DNA of 64,000 nt from assembly GCA_958510875.1 (NCBI GenBank), contig OY294067.1, positions 59,532,039 to 59,596,038 on the forward strand, in the 5' to 3' direction. Shown one piece after another: positions 33,090 to 44,685 of the stretch. Below the pieces are notes generated by a model. That model saw nothing but the letters and a program-made list of their open reading frames with translations, was not told where the DNA came from and searched no databases. The number at the start of each line of letters is the position of its first letter. Position 1 is the first letter of the stretch. The translations under genes were made by a program, and so were the position numbers. Source of the DNA: Endomychus coccineus (lineage: Eukaryota; Arthropoda; Insecta; Coleoptera; Endomychidae).

Positions 33090-35100
33090 GGGACTCCGGT
33101 TGGGGAAATACATTGTTAGAATAGTGTAATTGAAATTGGATAATGAGGTAGACTTAATATTGTGATAAGAAAATTTTAATGCTGAAGTATACTAGGAAGA
33201 CACAAGAGGATTATGGAAAATTTTACGTTATCATGACATCAAACAGAATGCTGTTACACACCTAATTGATCGTTTAAACTTTTATTGTCATAATTTTTAA
33301 TACCTTTGAAATTTTCTATTGATTCTAGTCTCTACTCTGGTTATATAAAATTTTAACTTCATCTGAATTTGGAAAAGGGTGCCATGTTTCTAAAATATGG
33401 TTAGGGAAAGATGAATCTGTTTTATTAAGTCTAAAATATCGAAAATGTTCCTTATATCTAATTGCTATATTTAGTCGAGTCAAATAGATATTAAAACACG
33501 CCGACTTACGAAAATCGAACGATATGGACCGATTTTGATGAAACAAAGTGTATTCGATTCGGGATGACGTCTAGAAAAAAGCTTACCGGTTAGTTTTTAG
33601 TGCAAATTTGTTATTATGTTTTTAACCGAAAAACACTTTTATTAATTTGCAGCGTGAATGCTTTATTAAAGCAATGTTTTATTTATTGAACAATATGTAT
33701 TTGAATTATTAAAAAAATGTTTCTGATAATATTCACTGAACCACAGAACAAAATAATTTTCACATAAAACGAATGAGAAATTTTAGTAATCTGAACAACA
33801 GCAGCATCCAACAGTAAGTGACACGTGGTGATCATTTATTATGTATCTACATTACAATATCAGCGTGGTCCACGTATACGTTGCCGCGTCTTTATTTTTG
33901 GGGGATGGAAGGGAGGACCGGTTTAGATAAACAACTGCTGTATGAAGCGGTGGATGCCATAGAGATCTTATTATATGATAGATGCTGTGTTATAGTATAG
34001 TGTAGACTCCATAGTTTAAGAAAAATACCTACCTGCTACTCCCGCCCGGTTTTTATTACGTATATGTCCATAGTATATATAAAAGATGCTGTGTGGAATA
34101 TAAAGAGACTGAGTAGAGAAGATAGAAAAAAATTTTAGATGAGCGGGAATTAAAAAATTTAAAAATTAGAATTCAATTTTGTTTTTGATTTAAATTTGTA
34201 ACGACCCCCTTTTAACAAATTTTTAAACATTTAACATAAAAAACAATCTCCACAACCCCTAACTGAGAATTTCTGGTTAGTTTTGATGAAATTTTGGAAA
34301 TTGGTCAATTTTTCGGTTAAAAAAATAATAACAAATTTGCACAAAAAACTAACCGGTAATCTTTTTTCTAGACGTCATCCCGAATCGAATGCACTTTGTT
34401 TCATCAAAATCGGTCCATATCGTTTGATTTTCGTAATGAAATACCTATTTGACTCGACTAATTACGACTAGATCTGCCGATTTAAAAGTTATCACACTCT
34501 GAACAGGGTTATTAAACTTATTTGTTTTATCTTTAGCATTGAACAAAAAACGTTCGCTTCAAACCTCAAAATAAATTGTCCTATTTTTCTTTCAATGCTA
34601 AAGATAAAACGAATATGTTTAATAAGCCTGGAGTATGTGAATTAACCTGTTCGGAGTATGATAACTTTTACATCGGTAGATCTAGTCGTAATTAGGAAAT
34701 TAGATATAAAGAACATTTTCCATCTTTTAGACTTAATAAAACAGATGCATCTTTCTCTAACCATATTTTAGAAACAAGGCACACTTTCCCAAATTTAGAT
34801 GAAGCTAAAATTTTACATATCAGAGTAGAGGTTTTAAATTAAATACACTAGAATCAATAAAAATTATCAAAGGTATTAAAAATAATGACAATCACATTTT
34901 AAACGATCAATTAAACGTGTACTACACAGCATTCTGTTTGATGTTTTGATAACGTAAACTTTCCCGTAATCCTCTTATGCCTTCCTAGTATACCTTCGCA
35001 TCAAAATTTTCTTGTTAAAATATTAACTCTAGCTCATTATCCAATTTCAATTACATTATTCTAACAATGTATTTCTCCAACCGGAATTCCCTGTTACCTG
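33090..35100. mobile_element. inverted Penelope-like remnants with GIY-YIG endonuclease fragments
   Basis: Two large inverted arms lie at about 33090-33610 and 34350-35100. Both carry the C-terminal endonuclease of a Penelope-like element, on the - strand on the left (33546-33325: IRYKEHFRYFRLNKTDSSFP and NHILETWHPFPN) and on the + strand on the right (34600-34850: VCELTCSEYDNFYIGRS, IRYKEHF, LNKTDASF, NHILETRH). FYIG is the YIG part of the nuclease. Stops and frameshifts are present in both. Within the right arm a smaller inverted duplication of the same segment forms a hairpin around 34467-34700. No hammerhead motif of the 28-kb type was found here. Confidence 0.7.
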
Positions 35101-35114
35101 TGTCTTATATTGTA

Positions 35115-35980
35115 CCGGGATATCAAAAATTATCTTGGTGGTTGTAGAATCTAAAACGTGTGTCACTGTCACACTGACATCATCAATAACCTACAAATTT
35201 CATACCTATTTATTTCAGTTGTAAAACAATAATGAACTACAAATTATGAAATAATTATGTGAACTTTGAACTTTTTCAGAGGTCGTGATAGCCACAATCC
35301 GGTTCAAAACCTGTTTTGAAATAGTTAATTTTCCGTAAATCTTGTCCACGTGAGAAGCCCGTAGCACGCGAGTTAGAAAAGTGCAAACTGGTTGTACCTA
35401 ATACGGCTTTACGACGACTTTTCGCCTGCCGTTTTCGCTCCATGTAGTTAGATAAGGTATCGGACCGTGCCCGATGGCCCTTCTTTTTTCGATAAATGTC
35501 CATTAAATAGGAAAATTTAATTAAAACAATTTGAGCTATTCTCAGATCTCAGCTACGCGCGTCTAACGTGCGACGTACCAAAGGGAATTTTCTCGCGACT
35601 TACGAAGCGGGTAAAAACTAGCGGCCCATAGCCAAAAACAGTGGCGCCGGGCGCACGGGGAAGAAACTGCCCCAAATTAACAAGACTGAGATAAAATGTA
35701 TAAACTCTAACTTACCCGCAGCGAGCTCCTCAAGGCATTTGTCAAAATGATTTCGTTCGTAGCTAATTACATAGGACGTCTGGCGTTCATGCAATTATTT
35801 TTTTAGATAATTCGAAGTTCAAAGCGCTAAAGACTTCTGAGTGTTATATATAATATTCGTATAAAATTGCGAAATTTCGCATTTCAAATTAATTATGACA
35901 TAATTATTTCAAACGTAAAGTATGACACACGTTTTAGATTCCACAACCACCCTTGACCAAGATAATTTTTGATATCCCGG
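35115..35980. mobile_element. CCGGGATATC-family TA-flanked element, copy A
   Basis: Ends CCGGGATATCAAAAATTATC and its inverse, flanked by TA on both sides (35113-35114 and 35981-35982): a Tc1/mariner/IS630-type non-autonomous element of 866 bp. Subterminal blocks such as aaacgtgtgt and tgacatcatcaataa are shared with copies B (36982-37867) and C (59214-60168). It contains a small - strand open frame (35503-35276) that is also kept in copy C. Confidence 0.85.
35276..35503 (-). CDS. small basic open frame inside transposon copy A
   Basis: A 75-codon frame starting MDIYRKKKG and rich in Arg/Lys (KRQAKSRRKAV, then SLHFSNSRATGFSR). It is strongly similar to the 86-codon frame at 59628-59368 in copy C, with conserved start, length of the shared part (about 53 codons) and few substitutions. 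I recognise no domain. It is not homologous to the transposase fragment of copy B. It could be a captured host exon or a fortuitous frame; expression is unknown. Confidence 0.35.
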   Translation of the reverse strand: MDIYRKKKGHRARSDTLSNYMERKRQAKSRRKAVLGTTSLHFSNSRATGFSRGQDLRKINYFKTGFEPDCGYHDL

Positions 35981-35982
35981 TA

Positions 35983-36981
35983 TCATAAATAGCCAAGATT
36001 ATTCATATTTTCATACATATTAGTAACGTTTGAAAATGACACGCTAGTGTCGAAACTATAGTCACGATTTGTTTCTATAATATATGTGATAAAAACAAAG
36101 TATTGTATCAAATTTTAATTCATATTGCAAAATGTCCCTCCGATTATAAGCTGTAGATACTTACGTTTCAGTAAAACTTTCATGATATTGTCGCTTCTAA
36201 TGGTAGAAGTGCATCATTAATAACGAGTGATATTATATTCACCAGTCCAATTTGGACGCATCTGGAACAAGGCACATATAATAATATATTTTTTTTGTCT
36301 AAATTGCATCTGAGATTTTAATGAAACATCCAACGTTCCTTTGTCTTTTGTCTTTCAATCAAATTTGACTGAATTCTTTATATTACTTTAATTCTGTTAC
36401 TGTTGTACGTATTCTGAAAACAATTTATTAGTAGGCCTTGTCACAAGTTGAAATCGTTAATGAAATCCTCTTCTGATTGACAGATCCCGGCGCCGTTTCA
36501 ATTTTCGGGTCCTTTTCATCGCTAAAGTGTTGAATTTAGTTATTTCATAGGTCTACAGGGTCTTTTTCAAATTTACTTTTATTTTGAATAGATTACTTCT
36601 TAGGCTGTAGCGAACCAGATATTGTATTTTTACAAATTTGGAAGGTCACCTACCTTTTGGCTGTCACGAAATGTTCAGCCCGGAAGTGTAGTAGATACAT
36701 TAGAGTTGCACTGATAATTAGACGTTTCGTGACAAAAAGGCATTAGAACTAAAAATTTGGATGCATAAATAAATAGTTGAATTTTACAGGTCTGTATCTA
36801 GGAATACAAAATGTTCTATGATCAAAATCCACACACCACAGAGTGAAAGATGACGTCACTTGAATCTTGAAATGAGAATGCAGGATAAATATATGCGTGT
36901 GATACTGATACATATCTGAAGTTTTATGTTGGTTTTCTGCGTCACACGACATGTTTTCCTCGTAGAAGCTATGTATTTATA
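35983..36981. other. unassigned sequence between transposon copies A and B
   Basis: No gene was recognised. The block gtcacgaaatgttcagcccg (about 36673-36692) and a nearby tcgtgacaaaaaggc (36727-36741) suggest a small diverged inverted repeat, but no ends were fixed. Confidence 0.3.
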
Positions 36982-37867
36982 CCGGGATATCAAAAATTAT
37001 CTTGGTCAAGGGTGGTTGTGGAATCTAAAACGTGTGTCTTACTTTACGTTTGAAATAATTATGTCACTGTCACACTGACATCATCAATAACCTACAAATT
37101 CCATACCTATTTATTTCAGTTGTAAAACAATAATGAACTACAAATTGAAAATTATCTTGGTCAAGGGTGGTTGTGGAATGTAAAACGTGTGTCTTACTTT
37201 AAATTTTTGTATATGCTTTGTTGTGTCAGAATCTGTTGAGTCATTGTGCTGAAATTTTCTAATCCAGTTTTTGAATCATGCCTCTTACCACACAGCATAA
37301 AATTTTAATGATTGAAGCCTATTTTCGAACGGGTGCGCTAGTTAATGGAAATTGGCAATACAGTCAACCTTTGTGTTTGGACAATTTTCGAGAGCACTTC
37401 CCAAACGTGGCAATATTACCGGACAATTTTTGTGCGTGCCTTACAAATTGTGTTGAAGTGTTTCGCGAAACTGGTTGTGTGACTTATAAAAAAGGTGCTG
37501 GTAGACCAAGAGTTCGTACAGAAGAAGTTGTCAATGACGTTCATCAACGTATGGAAGAGGAGCCTGCAAAACCTTTGGAAAGTCTTTCTCAGGAAATTAG
37601 ACTCTCTTATGTAACATGTCAGAAGATTTTAAAGAAAGACTTGAACATGCATCCATATAAGATCAATAAGATAAGAACAATTACTGTAATTTAGTTTTTC
37701 TTGTTACTAAAACCGTTATTTCATAATTTGTAGTTCATTATTGTTTTACAACTGAAATAAATTGGTATGCAATTTGTAGGTTATTGATGATGTCAGTGTG
37801 ACAGTGACATAATTATTTCAAACGTAAAGTAAGACACACGTTTTAGATTCCACAACCACCCTTGACC
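36982..37867. mobile_element. CCGGGATATC-family element, copy B, with truncated transposase
   Basis: The left end is CCGGGATATCAAAAATTATC preceded by TA; the right end retains the subterminal sequence ccacaacc-accc-ttgacc but is shortened before ggta. An extra copy of the attatcttggtcaagggtgg segment lies near 37148, so the left end is duplicated. The interior encodes the N-terminal part of a transposase (37278-37694), which ties the whole family, including the non-coding copies A and C, to IS630/Tc1/mariner. Confidence 0.8.
37278..37694 (+). pseudogene. N-terminal fragment of an IS630/mariner-type transposase
   Basis: The 138-codon frame begins MPLTTQHKILMIEAYFRTGA and matches the N-terminal helix-turn-helix region found in a large insect family of mariner-like transposases (pattern: E-YFR-GA, Y----FREHFPN, F---V--FRETG, KKGAGRPRVRTEE, then ESLSQEIRLSYVTCQKILKK and LNMHPYKI). 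It would bind the element ends. The catalytic DDE/D domain is absent: the frame ends at 37694 and the element end follows immediately. A catalytic-domain remnant of a related transposase lies at 62480-62705. Confidence 0.8.
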
Positions 37868-37976
37868 GGTATCACCGATGCTACTAGTGTAATAACGAGC
37901 CCTTCTCTGGTTTTCTTTGTTTACTAAAGGTTATCAAATTCATTCTTATATATCATTTGGCTTGATTAATTAATAT

Positions 37977-37978
<2 letters not shown>

Positions 37979-38044
<66 letters not shown>
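37979..38044. repeat. (TA)n microsatellite, left of the palindrome
   Basis: Uninterrupted alternating TA of about 66 bp, immediately followed by the left arm of the 38044-38327 palindrome. Confidence 0.95.
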
Positions 38045-38047
<3 letters not shown>

Positions 38048-38107
38048 GAACTGGATTCTCGGGTATTGATCCGCGTTGTGTGGTTTCGGTCCTCAAAAGG
38101 ACCAATT

Positions 38108-38149
38108 TCACGACGTTTCGGCAAAGTCGCATTTGCCATCTTCAGGTGA
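38108..38149 (-). ncRNA. hammerhead ribozyme-like motif, palindrome left arm
   Basis: Exact inverse of the right-arm motif at 38222-38263: TCAC, CTGAAGA, T, GGCAAA with a six-base loop and TTTGCC, GAAA, CGTC, GTGA. See that entry for the structural reading. Confidence 0.55.
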
Positions 38150-38221
38150 TTCGACCGTAGAGTCTGGAAAATCTAGGCGAAAAATCTAGTTCGCCTAGAT
38201 TTTCCAGACTCTACGGTCGAA

Positions 38222-38263
38222 TCACCTGAAGATGGCAAATGCGACTTTGCCGAAACGTCGTGA
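38222..38263 (+). ncRNA. hammerhead ribozyme-like motif, palindrome right arm
   Basis: Stem I TCAC (38222-38225) pairs with GTGA (38260-38263). The core is CTGAAGA (38226-38232), a valid CUGANGA. Stem II is GGCAAA, loop TGCGAC, TTTGCC (38234-38251), followed by GAAA (38252-38255) and CGTC. The A of GAAA plus CGT gives a self-complementary ACGT, too short for an intramolecular stem III but able to pair between two copies. The candidate cleavage is after GTC. As in the 42-nt motif at 22.4 kb, one T lies between the core and stem II. Confidence 0.55.
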
Positions 38264-38354
38264 AATTGGTCCTTTTGAGGACCGAAACCACACAACGCGG
38301 ATCAATACCCGAGAATCCAGTTCTACACATTACGTCCGCGAGAACCTAAGAAGA

Positions 38355-39883
<1,529 letters not shown>

Positions 39884-39924
<41 letters not shown>
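39884..39924. repeat. (CA)n microsatellite
   Basis: About 20 CA units, 96 bp upstream of the last BCOR exon. Confidence 0.95.
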
Positions 39925-39926
<2 letters not shown>

Positions 39927-40020
39927 ACAGCATGTCAAAAATAGTTTAGATCGATTCAGAAATGAAATGTTTGATAAAGTCCAATTAAATATAGCTCTAC
40001 TTATTTCTACTATTTTTCAG

Positions 40021-40439
40021 ATTCGAAAGATAATGGTTACAACCCCTTGAACAGTCCTCCAGCTTCGGATCCCATTTCTGATGAAGAAGATATAGATTTC
40101 GAAGTGTCAGAAGCGTTGCTCCCAAACCTCTATACGTTACGGGGAGAATCACAAAACGACCGGTGGATCTTGTTGCAAGATTTGTCAAATATTTTGAAGA
40201 TAAAATCACGTGACGCCCTCTTGAAACAATTAGTTACAAGTACTAGTGTGCCGTTTAGTTACAAACATTTTCTCCGGGAACTAAAAATGACCGACTTTTT
40301 GGAACAGGCGCACTGTTGCCAATTTTTAAACGCCAGTGAGAAATTAAACACACGTGCTTCGAAAGTAGCCTTGGTGAAATATACGGACAAAGTTAAAGAA
40401 CTGTTGAAAGTCGAACAGGTTGCCATATCAGCTAGGTGA
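40021..40439 (+). CDS. BCOR: BCOR/BCORL1 homologue, last exon with PUFD domain
   Basis: The terminal coding exon supplies the acidic linker (NGYNPLNSPPASDPISDEED) and the PUFD domain, which in vertebrate BCOR binds the RAWUL domain of PCGF1 and so anchors the protein in PRC1.1. Collinear landmarks are FEVSEALLPNLYTLRGES, RWILLQDLSNILKIKSRD and, at the end, VALVKYTDKVKELLK, matching the order of BCOR's F-FSE-PLLP, NW-LLSDVLKKLKM-SR and L-EFT--I--LL. The acceptor is tatttttcag at 40011-40020; the first two bases complete a codon from 32845. The stop TGA is at 40437-40439. The tail after the PUFD is shorter than in vertebrates. A weak donor, ctag/gtgacc, overlaps the stop, so an alternative extra 3' exon cannot be excluded. 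Confidence 0.88.
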
Positions 40440-41119
40440 CCATACTTTTCCAATTACTCTATTTAAATAAGCTATGTGATATATTTGTGATCAACCATCC
40501 TTTCTATTTATGCAAAATTCTTGTACGATTTTTAGGAAAAGTTTTATTTGGTGCTTCTGTTGTTTGAACTTAATTCGCTCGTTATTTTTGCAGAGTATTA
40601 CGTTTCTCAAAAGTTGTTTTAGACACTATTGATTTTATATATTATAATTATTAGTTTATTTTAATTAGCAAATTTTAGAAAAACCGTAATCAAATATTTA
40701 TATATTGATTAGGATTTAGGTACCCAATGAAAAGTGTGCAATCAATTATCTAATTTTAAACAGAGGATGTGATTGAATGAAGAAAATTATGATGGGAGGA
40801 ACAAAATAACTAATAGTACTAAAAGAAAGATACTCAATTGGGATAAGTATTGTATTAAATTAAACGATATTCTAGGTTAAATTATTATCATTAAACTCAG
40901 GGAAGTCTTTGTTGATAAAGGCTATACTGACTATGCAGCATGGCCCAACGACGCAACGAAGACATTTTTAAGTGAGTAAACCTGTAACAAAATGTATTGT
41001 TACTGGAGTAATAATAATAAATAAGGAGTATTGCCCCATACCAACGAACGTTTCAAGAAGGAACATTGTCAGATTATTGACTTCTATCAATCAATATTAA
41101 ATTCAGTCAGATGAGTATA
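40440..41119 (+). other. presumed 3' UTR and downstream region of the BCOR-like gene
   Basis: Follows the stop codon; no coding potential. A polyadenylation hexamer AATAAA is present at 41016-41021, about 580 nt after the stop; no better-placed AATAAA was noticed. The true mRNA end is unknown. Confidence 0.4.
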
Positions 41120-42205
41120 AAAATACGCTAAACCCGTAAATCCTTGGGAAATGGATCGATTTTGATAGGACAAAGTGCATTCTCTTCAGAATGTCATTCG
41201 AAAAAAAGTTGACCACAAATGAAGTGGTTTATATTGTTTATAAACATAATTCGGATAATTTTGGTATTTTGAGTTCAATTTTATCGTCAATATCGTCGAA
41301 TGTATACCCACAAATTTTCTAATTTGTTATAAACAAATTATATTTATTATACGAATTTGACCAAAATGTCGAGCTTATAGTCGTTGTTGGATAATGTTGA
41401 CCGCCTGAGTTCGATTTTATTGCTATTATGGTCTTTAAATGCATACATAAATTTTTGAATTATTATTAACAAATAAAGAAAAAAGAAATGTGCCATTTTT
41501 ATTCATTTTTATATATTATGCACTCAGAACTTGATTTTTTTGACAAAATTGATGAAATGTATTAATATAATAAAAAAATGGCATGCCACTAATTTTAAAT
41601 AATTGTTTTCCCTTCCATAACAACCTTAAAAAGATTAATATGTTTAATTTTATATATATTTATTGATACTTTGTCATACAAAAATATCAAAATTTTTATT
41701 GTTTTATTCTAATTCGCTTTTGAAAATTTACACGAGAATGCGTTTAAAGACCATAATAGCAATAAAATCGTACTCAGCAGGCCAAAATTATCCGACAGCG
41801 ACTATAAACTCGACATTTTGGTCAAATTCGGATATTTAATATTAAATATAATTTGTTCATAACAAATTAGCAAATTTGTGGGTATACATTCGACGATATT
41901 GGCGTAAAAATCGAACTCAGAAACCGAAATTATCCGAAAACTACCCTAAAGTCGGAGTTTTGGTCGAATTCATCTATTTTGTTAATGAATAAATTGTTTA
42001 TAACAAAAAATAGTCTTTATCCGATAAAAAACGGTCAAATTTTACATTTTTTAGAAATTTTTATGTAATCTCAAAAATGAAGTAATTAAATTGTTTATAA
42101 ACAATATAAACAATTTGGGCTACTTTTTTTGTGGTCAACTTCTTTTCTGATGACATCAAAATCGATCCAATTCCTAAGGGTTTACGGGTCCAATACCCAT
42201 TTGAC
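41120..42205. mobile_element. inverted-repeat element related to the 33-35 kb repeat
   Basis: Arms of roughly 330-460 bp at 41120-41455 and 41740-42205 mirror each other through gattttgat, aaaaaaagttgaccaca, acaaattataa-type tracts, cattttggtcaaatt and aaagaccataatagcaata. The outer part (gatcgattttgataggacaa then agtgcattc) resembles gaccgattttgatgaaacaa and agtgcattc in the Penelope-like arms at 33.5 and 34.4 kb, so it is probably an older relative. No protein remnant was recognised. Confidence 0.6.
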
Positions 42206-43034
42206 TGCACTAATTTCAATGATGGAATCTCATTAATTAGAAGTTTCATTTCTAGCATTGGTTGAATCAATTCAGAAATGTTACTCAAAGTAACAGATTG
42301 CTTTAAATATCAATATAATATTTTTTATTCCATGTAACACAAGTTTACCTGTGATTTATTGCAAATAACCCAATGTGCATTGACCAAAATGTAACTAAAA
42401 AGTCGTTTTGAACTTTCATTTTAGATTTCAATCACTTGGTATGATTGGAATTAAGCATTTTTCAAAAATCTCAGAATAGTTTATATTGTAATATCTCCAA
42501 GACTTGGACGCAATGTTGTTAAATTAATACGCTTTTACGTTTTGTATAGTTTATTTTAGATTATTGTGGACGCTAACGCAACATTGTTGGTTATGGTTTA
42601 TTTGAACTATTTTTTACCACAGATTAACCGTTACGTTTTAAATTCGCATATTTATTTACTGTTGCGGTTAGATCATTTTTTGTCATAGCCTTAATTTTAC
42701 AATTTTTCTAGACGTTTGCAAAACGTTAGTTGTTGTGAGTGAATAGATGTACTTCCATTCACGTTTTTAATTTGTTTACTAGGCATTCTGTCCGACGTTA
42801 CTTGTTATGAGTAGGTTGATGAATGTTTTACATAAACATAACCGTCAATTAATCAAACAAATTTTCCACCCCGTTATTTGTTGAATTTTTGTTTTTCATC
42901 ATAACCAGCGCTGATGATGTTATTTCTGTTCCCGATTTTACTTAGATTATTAGAATCTAAATTTAAACGGCTTTGCATTCCAAAAATCCAGCGCATGTGT
43001 CGTGTGCCTACTATAAAATTTTGATAAAAAATTA
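42206..43034. other. unassigned intergenic sequence
   Basis: AT-rich; no recognisable gene or repeat end. Confidence 0.3.
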
Positions 43035-43091
43035 ATAATGGTTCTTGACCCAGGTATAAATTGTATATAAATTATCACACTAACACATATG

Positions 43092-43128
43092 TACGTACGT
43101 TTCGGTCTCACGATCATCATCAGAAGAC
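43092..43128 (-). ncRNA. hammerhead ribozyme-like motif, decayed and truncated
   Basis: The core CTGATGA and GAAA are present, but stem II is GATC-GTGA-GACC with a mismatch, and the 3' stem I strand has been deleted together with the adjoining repeat sequence. Predicted inactive. Confidence 0.5.
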
Positions 43129-43898
43129 GTATTATGTCTAAAACGGAATTTCCTAAAACTAATTGTATCAGCACAAAGCGTCCTTATCGCACCAATTTCA
43201 ATCAAAAATGGCCACGTTGCTGAAACGAACAAAAACACGAATAATTGAAACTGTAACACATTAATGTTTTAAGTATATGAATTTGAATATGTATCAAGAA
43301 TTCACTGCTTAGCAATTTTCTTATAATATACGAATTCATGTCAAACAAAGTCTATATACGACCGAAAACAAAAAATATAACGCTCAAGTATCCACTTTCG
43401 AACCAGATGTGATTTATGAGGTAATAGAAAAAAACATTCATTCCAAGTCTGTAAATCATAGAACAGATATTCAGTCATTAAGTCAGATTTATACTAATTT
43501 AATTGATTTATACCCGTGCAAATTCCTACATGCGTCTTTATAATGTTGAAAATATATTTTAGGTAGAATGCTCAAATAGCAATATTTCTAATAAGGTCAA
43601 TCTTTTTCTATTACCTCATAAATCTTTAACATTTGGTTTGCAAGTAGATACTTGAGCGTTATATTTTTTGGTTTCAGTCGTATATAGACTTTGTTTGACA
43701 TGAGTTCGTATATTATAAGAAAATTGCTAAGCAGTGGATTCTTGATTCATATACTTAAAACATTAATGTGTTACAGTTTCGATTATTCGTGTTTCTGTTC
43801 GTTTCGACAACGTGAGCATTTTTGATTGAAATTGGTGCGATAAGAACGCTTTGTGCTAATACAATTAGTTTTATGAAATCCCGTTTTAGTCATAATAC

Positions 43899-43940
43899 GT
43901 CTTCTGATGGTGGTCGTAAGACCGAAACGTATGTAAAGAC
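43899..43940 (+). ncRNA. hammerhead ribozyme-like motif, decayed
   Basis: GTCTT and AAGAC stems remain and stem II is intact (loop GTAA, still GNRA), but the core is CTGATGG instead of CTGATGA, losing an invariant adenine, and stem III reads ACGTATGT. Predicted inactive. Confidence 0.55.
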
Positions 43941-43998
43941 TAAAATAATAAGCATATGTGTTAGTGTGACCTATTTCGCGAGAATTTATATATAAAAA

Positions 43999-44685
43999 AA
44001 AATTAGAAATCTAAACTTGAGCAGCTAATTCATCGACGTGATCGCCGTTTATGTTGAATTTGGTTCAGTGTCGTAACACTTTTCTATATTGTAGATCCAC
44101 ATTACATTATATTCACATCTAAATTGCAATCATCTCTTTGGGATTAGTTAATCTAAATCATTTATGTTCTCAAATTTATCAATTTGACAGGCGTAGTAAC
44201 TGATTTGCTACAAAGGAGTATTGCATTATTGCTTTGCGATAATAACATAACGAGGAGAGCATAAGCTTTATTTTCCGGAAATTAAGTTTCTCAGCAGTTT
44301 TTTTTAATCAGATTTACTTTGAGTAAAAAATATAAAAAAGTTAAATTTAGTTTGATTTTCATTCACACAAATACTTATGTTGGATACAAGGTACTTCATT
44401 TTGCAGTGTCATTTACGAGGAAATGCGCTGAATCAGAACACAAAATTGAAAAAAAAAAAATTTTATTGAAAAATAGCCAATAATGAAAACAAAATTTATT
44501 CTGACCAAAAAAAAAATAAACAAAAATATATAATATTCTCGTTGGTCTTAGAAACAGACACAAAAAGAAAAGAATCGACGATTTAAAAATCATTTTGCAT
44601 TAAAAGGAAAAGTATCATAAAATGGTAAACAAACTTGTGGTATGCACTTATTTATTGACTCAAAGTGATTATACTTTGGTTTTGT
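43999..44685. other. unassigned intergenic sequence
   Basis: AT-rich with long A-runs near 44.45-44.52 kb; nothing could be assigned. Confidence 0.3.

Larger units (their letters stand above)
38044..38327. repeat. 284-bp near-perfect palindrome with hammerhead-like motifs in both arms
   Basis: Arms of 138 bp (38044-38181 and 38190-38327) are exact inverse complements as far as I can read, around an 8-nt centre (aaatctag). Each arm contains a type I hammerhead-like motif and, nearer the outer edge, a second stem-loop with GGTCC-loop-GGACC followed by GAAACC. The layout equals an inverted pair of Penelope-type repeat ends without any interior. The TA tracts on both sides suggest insertion into a microsatellite, or template slippage at its borders. 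Confidence 0.85.
43035..43998. mobile_element. palindromic Penelope-type inverted pair
   Basis: Nearly the whole element is a long imperfect palindrome with arms of about 450 bp meeting near 43.5 kb. The left arm starts ttcttgacccaggtataa; the right ends gcgagaatttatatata. Mirrored internal blocks are caaaaatggccacgttgctg, acacattaatgttttaagta, cactgcttagcaattttctt and aacgctcaagtatc. The two halves correspond to one full repeat each, joined head to head with little interior. Both end hammerheads are damaged. Confidence 0.75.
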
